The position numbers and the translations under genes were made by a program. The notes beneath the pieces are model-generated. The model saw nothing but the letters and a program-made list of their open reading frames with translations, searched no databases and was not told the origin of the DNA. Below are positions 8,588-14,620 of a stretch of DNA of 18,408 bases, one piece after another. This DNA is from CAYLZO01 sp964387775 (lineage in GTDB: Bacteria > Chloroflexota > Anaerolineae > JAAYZQ01), in assembly GCA_964387775.1 (NCBI GenBank), contig CAYLZO010000094.1, positions 1 to 18,408 of the forward strand. Reading direction: 5' to 3'. Numbering within the stretch: position 1 is the stretch's first letter; every line of letters starts with the position of its first letter.

Positions 8588-9465
8588 CGTACCCTCCTGG
8601 CGCGTTCAAAGGCTTCAGCTAGAGCCCGGCGGCCCAACACGTTGGCCAGGTGACGGCGATAGTCGGCTGAAGCGTTGATGTCGCTCTGCGGGTCCACGTC
8701 GGACCTGCTGGCCACCTCGGCTGCCTCGCGTATGGCCTCAGGTGTCGGCTCCTGGCCCGCGAGCACGGCCGCCGCCTGGGTTGCTTCCACAGGCCCCTCC
8801 CCCACGTTAAAGTACACCAGTCGAGCGTGCTTGCACTGCCCTCTGCCATTGAGTGTCACCAGGGCAGCAACGCCCACCAGGGCAAAGTCGTGATGGCGGC
8901 GGGCCACTTCCAGAAAGGACCAGCCGGCGCGCGGCGGCATGGGGGGCAACACAATCTCGGTTAGTATCTCGTCCGGCTTCAGGGCTGTGGTAAACAGGCC
9001 GATAAAAAAGTCGGGAGCAGCAACCCACCGTTCGCCGCGTTTGCTGCGCAGCAGGAATCGCCCCTCCAGGGCTACACTGACGGCCGGGAGCTCGGCGGAG
9101 GGGTCGGCGTGGGCCATGCTCCCGCCGAACGTGCCCCGAGTGCGAATCTGTGCGTACGCAATCCTGGGCATCGCTGCGTGGATCATGGGAGACGTTTCGG
9201 CGATCAGAGAATTCTGTTCCACTTCCCGTTGGCGGGTCATGGCTCCCACCCGCACGCCCCCGTCCCTGGCAGGCTGGATGTAAGAGAGCTCGGACACGTT
9301 GTTCAGGTCGACGAGCACGGAGGGCTGGGCCAGACGAAAGTTCATCATCGGGATCAAGCTCTGTCCACCGGCCAGCACCTTGGCCTCCCAGCCATGATCG
9401 GCCAGGTGCGCCAGGGCTTCGTCAACCGTCCTCGGTGCATAGTATCGGAATGGAGCTGGTTTCAT
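8584..9465 (-). CDS. Molybdenum hydroxylase FAD subunit (CoxM-like)
   Basis: This is the 293-residue medium subunit that binds FAD. The two FAD-contact motifs are AGGQSLIPMMNFRLA (residues 32-46) and GTFGGSMAHADPSAE (111-125); the C-terminal CO dehydrogenase flavoprotein domain follows (to about 285). It is full length for the family. GGAGGCAAAGAGGCC precedes the ATG. It is the first gene of the M-S-L operon, overlapping the small-subunit gene by 4 bp. The 127-bp gap upstream, after an arsR-type gene, contains a candidate promoter and an operator-like site shared with that regulator, so expression is probably controlled by an ArsR-family repressor. The electron acceptor is unknown. Confidence 0.94.
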   Translation of the reverse strand: MKPAPFRYYAPRTVDEALAHLADHGWEAKVLAGGQSLIPMMNFRLAQPSVLVDLNNVSELSYIQPARDGGVRVGAMTRQREVEQNSLIAETSPMIHAAMPRIAYAQIRTRGTFGGSMAHADPSAELPAVSVALEGRFLLRSKRGERWVAAPDFFIGLFTTALKPDEILTEIVLPPMPPRAGWSFLEVARRHHDFALVGVAALVTLNGRGQCKHARLVYFNVGEGPVEATQAAAVLAGQEPTPEAIREAAEVASRSDVDPQSDINASADYRRHLANVLGRRALAEAFERARRVR

Positions 9466-9545
9466 GGCCTCTTTGCCTCCTTACCTCGGGCGATCGGTCA
9501 ACAGATCCAGGGAAACTCTGTTGCTGCCAGATCTATCGGCGTTTC

Positions 9546-9579
9546 TGAATATTCAAAGAAACAGATGGTTGCTCGACAA
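9546..9579 (-). promoter_or_regulatory. Candidate promoter and ArsR-type operator for the hydroxylase operon
   Basis: On the minus strand TTGTCG (9579-9574) is followed after 17 bp by TTGAAT (9556-9551), a plausible -35/-10 pair. The -10 lies inside TCTTTGAATATTCA (9559-9546), whose core TGAATATTCA is a perfect palindrome. The same 14 bases occur in the promoter of the arsR-type gene next door (9969-9982). Repressor binding here would block the -10. The site is 81 bp upstream of the coxM-like start. Confidence 0.55.
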
Positions 9580-9592
9580 AAAAACTGACAGA

Positions 9593-9955
9593 TCATTCCT
9601 GGCAACGCGGGCAAGGGCAGTTGTCCAGGGCTCCCTCAGGAACCGGCGGGAAGGCGAGCGTCCCTTCCGCAAGATCCTGCACAGTAGTTCTTCCCTCTTC
9701 CAGCAGCTTGGCCAGGTGCTCGTCGGCGAGGCTGTAATAGATCAACGTTCCGTCGCGGCGGTCGGTGACCAGACCCGTCTCGCGCAGGGTCGCCAGTTGC
9801 TGCGAGACGTAGGGCTGCCGCTTGCCCAGGATGGCCGTCAAGTGGCAGACACAGGCCTCCTGTCGGGACAGGATGTCCAGGATGCGCAGGCGCACGGGGT
9901 GCGAAAGCGCCCGGAAAAGTTGTGCCTGTTTCTGATATCCGCTTGTGGCTTTCAT
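9593..9955 (-). CDS. ArsR/SmtB-family regulator (second copy), next to the hydroxylase operon
   Basis: This is a 120-residue winged-helix repressor. It has the core LFRALSHPVRLRILDIL, the EACVCHL motif (C35, C37), the recognition helix QPYVSQQLATLRETGLV, the wing DGTLIYYSL, and a C-terminal DNCPCPRCQ cluster (C113, C115, C118). Both cysteine groups match the regulator at 3224-3586, so they are paralogues. A near-perfect sigma-70 promoter and a palindromic site lie directly upstream, consistent with autoregulation. The same site reappears downstream before the molybdenum hydroxylase operon, 127 bp from this gene's stop. The ligand could be As(III), Sb(III) or another thiophilic metal; the sequence does not decide. 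The start is the only reasonable ATG, with GGAAG close to it. Confidence 0.9.
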   Translation of the reverse strand: MKATSGYQKQAQLFRALSHPVRLRILDILSRQEACVCHLTAILGKRQPYVSQQLATLRETGLVTDRRDGTLIYYSLADEHLAKLLEEGRTTVQDLAEGTLAFPPVPEGALDNCPCPRCQE

Positions 9956-9968
9956 TCTTCCATGCCTA

Positions 9969-9982
9969 TCTTTGAATATTCA
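9969..9982 (+). promoter_or_regulatory. ArsR-type operator upstream of the second arsR
   Basis: TCTTTGAATATTCA lies just downstream of the promoter -10 and about 13 bp before the arsR start codon. The TGAATATTCA core is a perfect palindrome and resembles known ArsR/SmtB sites built from TTGAAT/ATTCAA half-sites. An identical 14-mer in inverse orientation is at 9546-9559. Confidence 0.6.
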
Positions 9983-9995
9983 TAACTACGAATTG

Positions 9996-10024
9996 ATTGT
10001 ACACCCAAAGCTGTGACCTGTCAA
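9996..10024 (-). promoter_or_regulatory. Sigma-70 type promoter of the second arsR
   Basis: On the minus strand TTGACA (10024-10019) is a perfect -35 hexamer. After exactly 17 bp comes TACAAT (10001-9996), five of six matches to the -10 consensus. Transcription would start around 9989, just ahead of the palindromic operator, and run into the arsR gene at 9955. Confidence 0.75.
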
Positions 10025-10067
10025 ATCTTGGAGCTGTCGTGTACAAGGCATGGAGACTCGTCATTTG

Positions 10068-10499
10068 CTAGCCGCCAACATCCTCGGCCGCCAGCCACGC
10101 TCTGATCCGTTCGTCGATCTGGTCCCGCACCTCGCGGAACTTGGACAGAGTCTCCTCTTCGCTACCGGCAAAGGCGGCCGGGTCCTCGAATCCCCAGTGC
10201 AGGCGCTGGCCCATGCCGGGAAAGAAGGGGCACCTTTCGTCCGCATCGCTGCAGACAGTGATCAGGTAGTCAAAGTCGACCTTGCCCATGTACTCGGTCA
10301 ATGGCTTAGAGCGATGCCCGTCCAAGGAAAGGCCGATCTCCCTCATGACCCGCACCGTGTACGGGTTGATGCCCTTGGGCTCCATGCCGGCGCTATAGAC
10401 CTCGAACCGGTCGCCGGCGTATCTGCGGAGAAATGCCTCCGCCATCTGGCTGCGCGCCGAGTTGCCCGTGCACAGAAATAGGACCTTTGTCTTTTGCAT
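10068..10499 (-). CDS. arsC: Arsenate reductase, low-molecular-weight phosphatase type
   Basis: This is a 143-residue cytosolic enzyme reducing As(V) to As(III). The P-loop CTGNSARS (C10-S17) is followed by the redox cysteines C83 and C90 (TVCSDADERC) and the general-acid DP pair (D106-P107). This spacing is that of the thioredoxin-coupled S. aureus pI258-type ArsC, so the catalytic triple-cysteine relay appears intact. I chose the ATG at 10499 since the family begins with KVLFLCTGNS and GAGGATAAACC precedes it; the longer in-frame start would overlap arsR. It sits 4 bp after the arsR stop in a two-gene operon. Thioredoxin-like proteins encoded in the window could serve as reductants, and Acr3 would export the product. 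Confidence 0.95.
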   Translation of the reverse strand: MQKTKVLFLCTGNSARSQMAEAFLRRYAGDRFEVYSAGMEPKGINPYTVRVMREIGLSLDGHRSKPLTEYMGKVDFDYLITVCSDADERCPFFPGMGQRLHWGFEDPAAFAGSEEETLSKFREVRDQIDERIRAWLAAEDVGG

Positions 10500-10503
10500 T
10501 GGT

Positions 10504-10854
10504 TTATCCTCGTGGCCCGCACATTTTCCGGCGTGGCTTGATCCGGTCGGGATCAAAGAACACGTTGAAATGCCGGTTCAGTTCTTCCAGGGCCTCCCGA
10601 TTCAGGGAGTAGTAGATCCACCGGGCGTCGTCCGGGTCACGCTCCACGTCGACCAGCCCGGCCTCACGCAAGACGCGCAAGTGGTGCGAGATCAAGTTGG
10701 GCGCCATGCCAAGTGCGTCGCCCAGCTCACAGTTGCACTGCACCCCTTCCATGAGCATGTGCAGGATCTGCAGTCGCTTTGGTTCGGCGAGCACCTTCAG
10801 TTGGTCCGCCAGCGCCGGTAGGTCGACGGGCGGCAGGTCGATGCCGTCGATCAT
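10504..10854 (-). CDS. arsR: ArsR-family arsenic-responsive repressor
   Basis: This is a 116-residue winged-helix repressor. It has the core VLAEPKRLQILHML, the As(III)-binding type motif VQCNCELGDALG (C40, C42), the recognition helix NLISHHLRVLREAGLV and the wing DARWIYYSL. A third Cys (C112) is near the end. It differs from the other two ArsR proteins in the window: no C-terminal CxCxxC cluster and an SHHL rather than SQQL recognition helix, so it should read a different operator. Either the ATG at 10854 or the TTG codon just before it could be used; GGGAGCG lies upstream. It heads the arsR-arsC operon behind a promoter overlapped by a 20-bp palindrome. Confidence 0.93.
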   Translation of the reverse strand: MIDGIDLPPVDLPALADQLKVLAEPKRLQILHMLMEGVQCNCELGDALGMAPNLISHHLRVLREAGLVDVERDPDDARWIYYSLNREALEELNRHFNVFFDPDRIKPRRKMCGPRG

Positions 10855-10872
10855 CAAGGGTCGCTCCCTAAT

Positions 10873-10892
10873 AATTCAATCATGATTGAATT
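10873..10892. promoter_or_regulatory. 20-bp perfect palindrome, arsR-arsC operator
   Basis: The arms AATTCAATCA and TGATTGAATT are exact inverse complements without a spacer. The palindrome starts within the -10 hexamer and ends 18 bp before the arsR start codon. ATTCAA/TTGAAT half-sites are typical of ArsR repressors, so this is very likely the autoregulatory operator. Confidence 0.8.
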
Positions 10893-10917
10893 TTACCACG
10901 ATCTGCAGAATAGTCAA
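10890..10917 (-). promoter_or_regulatory. Promoter of arsR-arsC
   Basis: On the minus strand TTGACT (10917-10912), then 16 bp, then TAAAAT (10895-10890): five of six matches at each hexamer. The -10 overlaps the operator palindrome by three bases. The -35 overlaps the end of a possible small ORF downstream of the antiporter gene. Confidence 0.7.
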
Positions 10918-11021
10918 ATAGCGAGGGCGCTGACGTAGGCCACGGCCAGCACGCCGATCAAAGGCGTGATTCTCTTGCGAGCTACGTCTGCCTTGGCGGT
11001 CGATACTGAATCGCGGGCCAT
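10914..11021 (-). CDS. Possible 35-residue one-helix membrane peptide
   Basis: An ATG three bases after the antiporter stop codon opens a 35-codon frame: MARDSVSTAKADVARKRITP, then a hydrophobic run IGVLAVAYVSALAI to the TGA. The charged head and single hydrophobic tail fit a small membrane peptide translationally coupled to the antiporter. No clear Shine-Dalgarno is present, no homologue is recognised, and its last codons overlap the arsR -35. It may be chance coding. Confidence 0.3.
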   Translation of the reverse strand: MARDSVSTAKADVARKRITPLIGVLAVAYVSALAI

Positions 11022-11024
11022 TCT

Positions 11025-13022
11025 TCAAGATAATGTCGGAGCCAACAAGCTCTCGACGCCGGCGAGCTGCTCCTGGTCGCCAATCAGGGCGATCCGGTCT
11101 CCGGCTTGGAAAACCGTCATGGATTTCGGGTTGGGCATCAACTGCCGGTCGCGCAGTATGGCGATCACCGACGCACCTGTGCGAGCACGCAGGTTCGCTT
11201 CCAGCAGTGTCTGGCCAACCAGAGGGCTGTCTGCGGGCACATCAAGCCACAGGATCTCGATGCTGCTGGCAGCGTCGAGCAGGCCAAGCAACATGTGGTG
11301 CTCTTTTTCGGGATTGACGAACTGATTGTAGTGATCTTGGCGGACCGACTCGGCGTACTGGTATACTTGTCGCAGCGAGAAACCGAGCTGCAACAGCAAA
11401 TGCCGGACAATTTCGAGGCCGCCTTCCATCTCGGGATGGATGACGGTCTGCGCGCCGAGTTCCGACAGCCGCTTCGCACCCTCTCGTGTCGCAGAACGGA
11501 CCAGGATAGGGAGGTCCGGTGCCATATCGTGGGCGGTGGCGACGATCAAGGCCACAGCGGCTTCATCAGAGATCGTGATGACGAGAGCCCGAGCGCGGCT
11601 CAGGCCGGCATGAATGAGCACCTCGGAATTGGCCGCATCGCCGAAAAGAGTCGGTATCCCTTGGCTGTTCAACTCCTCGACACGTTCTGCATCCGACTCG
11701 ACGACAAGTTGCGGTAGCCCGAGCACGTCCAATACCTTGACAATGTGATGCCCGACACGCCCGCTGCCGATAACAACCACGTGGTCTACCAGCCCTTCTT
11801 GCGGGGGTGTTGGTGAAGGGCCGTGCCGATCTAGCACCCTCCAGAGTGCGGGCATGGAACGAAACCGTCGTTCCACGACAGGCATGAGTCGAAACATGAA
11901 CGGATTGATCACCATCGACAACAGTGCGCCGGCCAGGATGAGGGAGTACTGGTCTCGATCGAGCAGGCCCAACGACACGCCCGCTTGGCCCATGATGAAC
12001 GAGAACTCGCCGATTTGGCTCAGGCTGGCAGCCAGGATCAGGGTTGTGCGGGCCGGCCACGGCAGGAGAAAGCCAAGCAGCAGGACTGCTACCGCTTTGC
12101 CGATCACGATCAGGCCGGTCAGCGCCAGGACCGGGAGAATGTTGGCCAGCAGAAAACCGGGATTCACAAGCATTCCCACAGAGACGAAGAAAAGGACGGC
12201 AAACGCCTCGTGGAAGGGCAAGACATCCGCGCCGATCTGATAGCTGAGCGGCGATTCAGTAATGACAACGCCTGCCACAAAGGCCCCAAGAGCCAGCGAG
12301 ACCCCGAACAGCTCTGCGGCGCCGAGCGCCATGCCCAGGGCGATGGCCAGAATTGCGAGGATGAATAGCTCTCGAGAGCGAGTATGGGCGATATTCCGCA
12401 ATAGCCAGGGAATGAACCTCGTGCCGACGAACAGAGAGAGAAGCACGAACACACTGGCTTTGAACAGGGTGAAGAGCAGGCCTGGCCAGTCTGATCTGCC
12501 CGAAGTACCGGACAGCGCCGGCATCAAGAGCAGGATCAACACCGTCGCCAGGTCTTCAAGGACCACCCAGCCAACGGCCGCTTGCCCGGGCGGTGCGTTC
12601 AGCAGCCCGTTATCCATCAAACCTCGGAGCAGAACGACAGTGCTGGCGACAGATATGGCCAGGCCCAACACCAGGCCTGCGGGTAGCGTCCAGCCCCACA
12701 GTTGACTGAGGCCCAGGCCCAGGAGGGCGGTGAGTGCCATGCGGCCCAGAGCGCCAGGGACCGCGATGTCCCGCACTTTCCACAGGTCGCGGAGGGAGAA
12801 ATGCAACCCGACGCCGAACATGAGAAAAATGACACCCAGTTCGGCCAACTGACCAATCGTGTCCGTATCACCCACAAAACCGGGAGTAAACGGGCCGATG
12901 GCGATCCCGGCCAGCAAATAACCCACGATGGTGGGCAGGCCAATACGGCGGGTGAGCAATCCACCAAGGAATGCCACCACCAACGCCACAGCGATATTGA
13001 TGAGCAGAGGCACTTCACTCAC
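11025..13022 (-). CDS. Kef-type monovalent cation/proton antiporter with RCK/TrkA domains
   Basis: This is a CPA2-family membrane antiporter of about 665 residues. The N-terminal Na+/H+ exchanger domain (about residues 5-385) has a dozen hydrophobic helices, including RRIGLPTIVGYLLAGIAIGP and the family segment LGVIFLMFGVGLHF. A TrkA-N/RCK nucleotide-binding domain follows from about 412 with GSGRVG (from G419) and an acidic residue after the second strand (VVESDAE), then a TrkA-C domain at about 580-660. The predicted role is K+ or Na+ efflux in exchange for protons, gated by a nucleotide. A GTG at 13022 gives VSEVPLLINIAVAL, matching the usual family start; a TTG at 13040 is the alternative. 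An in-frame TGA lies just upstream. No clear promoter was seen. Confidence 0.92.
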   Translation of the reverse strand: MSEVPLLINIAVALVVAFLGGLLTRRIGLPTIVGYLLAGIAIGPFTPGFVGDTDTIGQLAELGVIFLMFGVGLHFSLRDLWKVRDIAVPGALGRMALTALLGLGLSQLWGWTLPAGLVLGLAISVASTVVLLRGLMDNGLLNAPPGQAAVGWVVLEDLATVLILLLMPALSGTSGRSDWPGLLFTLFKASVFVLLSLFVGTRFIPWLLRNIAHTRSRELFILAILAIALGMALGAAELFGVSLALGAFVAGVVITESPLSYQIGADVLPFHEAFAVLFFVSVGMLVNPGFLLANILPVLALTGLIVIGKAVAVLLLGFLLPWPARTTLILAASLSQIGEFSFIMGQAGVSLGLLDRDQYSLILAGALLSMVINPFMFRLMPVVERRFRSMPALWRVLDRHGPSPTPPQEGLVDHVVVIGSGRVGHHIVKVLDVLGLPQLVVESDAERVEELNSQGIPTLFGDAANSEVLIHAGLSRARALVITISDEAAVALIVATAHDMAPDLPILVRSATREGAKRLSELGAQTVIHPEMEGGLEIVRHLLLQLGFSLRQVYQYAESVRQDHYNQFVNPEKEHHMLLGLLDAASSIEILWLDVPADSPLVGQTLLEANLRARTGASVIAILRDRQLMPNPKSMTVFQAGDRIALIGDQEQLAGVESLLAPTLS

Positions 13023-13040
13023 GAATTCACTCGCGTACAA

Positions 13041-13386
13041 AAAGGTTCAGACCACAAAATACTCTAACATGACTCCTACGGATCGCCAGGTTTGTCACCA
13101 TCTGGACAACCGCACATCTGATCTTGTTTTCCCCCCTCACCGCGGTGCGCTTTTTAGAAAAGATTTGCGCACACCACCAGAGAATAGCGGGCGCTAGAAG
13201 GCTATCGGAGTGAAGCTGGCCTGCCTCCCACGCCCGGCAGTTTCCGACAGAATCGCACAGAACCGGCGGCGTGGGAGTCGCCTCTGCTGGGTTCTCCGAC
13301 AAGCTGCTAGACCAGTCTAGCACACAATCAGACTGCCGACAAATCTGACCGAAAGGGGCAGCATGCCAGCGCTTTCAACAGCACAA
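13041..13386. other. Intergenic region with inverted repeats
   Basis: No credible gene lies here. It contains GTGCGC (13145-13150) facing GCGCAC (13167-13172), CTCCCACGCC (13225-13234) facing GGCGTGGGAG (13268-13277), and the 18-bp near-perfect palindrome described separately at 13305-13322. Overlapping frames read as shadows without recognisable domains. Confidence 0.6.
13305..13322. promoter_or_regulatory. 18-bp operator-like palindrome
   Basis: TGCTAGAC and GTCTAGCA are exact inverse complements separated by CA. Size and form resemble operators of TetR-type dimeric repressors, but no such regulator is in the window. It lies about 280 bp upstream of the antiporter start and 65 bp downstream of the phosphatase-family gene. 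Confidence 0.35.
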
Positions 13387-14268
13387 TCAGCACGCCCACC
13401 ACAAGACACCATAGACGGCCCGGTGGTCACAACCGCGGCCGCCGTCGAGGCGTTCCGTTCCAGGCGACTCACCCAGGACCTGGCAAACGCCCGTCAGGAA
13501 GTTGCTGACCACGTGGTCGTAGGTGCGGGTCAGCAACGGGTAGCGCAAGGTTGGATAAGGTGGCTGCTTTTCGGCGATGCCGCTGTGGTAGACATACGCA
13601 CGGTTGCCAGCCTCGCCCACCTGCTGCCGCCAGTAGCGCGTACTCACATCGTCCTCTCGCCACGGGTCCATGTTATAGTCGCCCACGAGCAGGACCTGAG
13701 GTTCGCGTACCAGGTGGTCGCCCTCAAAGATCTGGCGGATGGCAGCCAGGCGGCAGGCGGGGTCCCTGTTTTCGGCGTGGGCGTTGACCACGTCAAAGGT
13801 GCGGCCCTTGATCTGGACCGTGGCCGCCACGATGGATACGCTGCGGCGACAGCCCTCGGCGCCGTCGCTGTCGATGCGGTCGGTGATTGTCAAGCCGCCC
13901 GCTTTCACTCCCTCGATCCGGCCGGCGCTGGTGTGGACGGCGATGCACTCGAACTGGTTGCGCCCGTCGCAGGCAATGGAATAATCGGGGCCGACCAGCC
14001 GCCGGACCTGGGGCACCTCGTTGTCGCCCGCACAGACGCTGCCGGGAAGGGCAAGGCGCCACTTTCGGCACAGCCAGGGGGGCAGGACTTCCTGAATAGC
14101 GACGAGATCGGGGCAAAGGGCCTGGATGTTGCGGGCCAGGCGTTCCTCGACGTCCCGGCGGCAGAGCTTGACCATGTAGGGCCAACACCAAGGCGCGGTG
14201 TTCCCCACGTTGGCTGACAGCAGGCTAAATCCGCGGTGATGATCGCCCATCTTTCCGTTGCCACGCAT
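13387..14268 (-). CDS. Endonuclease/exonuclease/phosphatase-family protein
   Basis: This is a 293-residue cytoplasmic protein with the DNase I-like fold (PF03372). Catalytic landmarks are in order: N20 in LLSANVGN, E60 in DLVAIQEVL, H164 in VNAHAEN, D197 and N199 in LVGDYNMDP, D250-type YDHV, and D281-H282 in GCDHRAVYGV. These fit a metal-dependent phosphodiesterase; the substrate (nucleic acid, phospholipid or other) cannot be told. No signal peptide is seen. The protein has twelve cysteines, unusual for its size. The frame is open much further upstream, but that part lacks family similarity; ATG at 14268 (after TGTAGG) or 14250 (after ACGGAAAG) is the likely start. It is transcribed divergently from the large membrane protein gene. 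Confidence 0.85.
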   Translation of the reverse strand: MRGNGKMGDHHRGFSLLSANVGNTAPWCWPYMVKLCRRDVEERLARNIQALCPDLVAIQEVLPPWLCRKWRLALPGSVCAGDNEVPQVRRLVGPDYSIACDGRNQFECIAVHTSAGRIEGVKAGGLTITDRIDSDGAEGCRRSVSIVAATVQIKGRTFDVVNAHAENRDPACRLAAIRQIFEGDHLVREPQVLLVGDYNMDPWREDDVSTRYWRQQVGEAGNRAYVYHSGIAEKQPPYPTLRYPLLTRTYDHVVSNFLTGVCQVLGESPGTERLDGGRGCDHRAVYGVLWWAC

Positions 14269-14620
14269 CCTACAGAGTTGAATCCACGTCACCTGGGTTC
14301 GGCTAGGACACTGAGTATAGCAGACCCCTAACAAAGATGCAACCCCCTCTTGGCCAAGAGAGCGGGTAGCAGGTGCGATCCAGGCGCAAGGGCAAAGGGC
14401 GCCGCAAATTGGCCCAGGGCCGGAGCAGATGGTATAATGGCCGGGTTCTTGGCTGGCCTGGCAGCCCCGGTGGATGTTGGGGAAGCGGTTGGAGATTCGA
14501 TCGAGAAGGGGGCCAGGGCCATCCGGGTGCGCCAACGGCTTCTGTTAGGGGCCAACCTCGACTGAGCGCCCGGAATCGGTCCTGTTTGGGGTTCTGGCCC
14601 GTGAGATCCGGAGGATGTTT
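14269..14620. other. Divergent intergenic region
   Basis: This 352-bp gap lies between two divergently transcribed genes. It holds one candidate plus-strand promoter (separate entry) and a long leader. A 42-codon frame from 14439 begins directly at the -10 box and has no Shine-Dalgarno, so I do not call it. No convincing promoter for the minus-strand gene was identified. Confidence 0.55.
14409..14438 (+). promoter_or_regulatory. Candidate promoter for the large membrane protein
   Basis: TTGGCC (14409-14414), an 18-bp spacer and a perfect TATAAT (14433-14438). The -35 is weak (four of six). Transcription from here gives a leader of about 175 bases before the ATG at 14621. Confidence 0.45.

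Noticed and set aside
5692..9465. True aerobic CO dehydrogenase (form I)
   Set aside because: The large subunit has RGAGR at the active loop instead of the AYxCSFR needed for form I, so CO oxidation is not claimed.
13027..13323. 98-codon minus-strand frame upstream of the antiporter
   Set aside because: It overlaps the antiporter start and the inverted repeats and has no recognisable features or ribosome-binding site.
14269..14535. N-terminal extension of the phosphatase-family protein to the ATG at 14535
   Set aside because: The extra 89 residues lack family similarity and run through the divergent promoter region; catalytic motifs begin shortly after 14268.
14439..14567. Leader peptide of 42 codons before the membrane protein
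   Set aside because: Its ATG directly follows the TATAAT box, so a transcript from that promoter would barely include it, and no ribosome-binding site is present.
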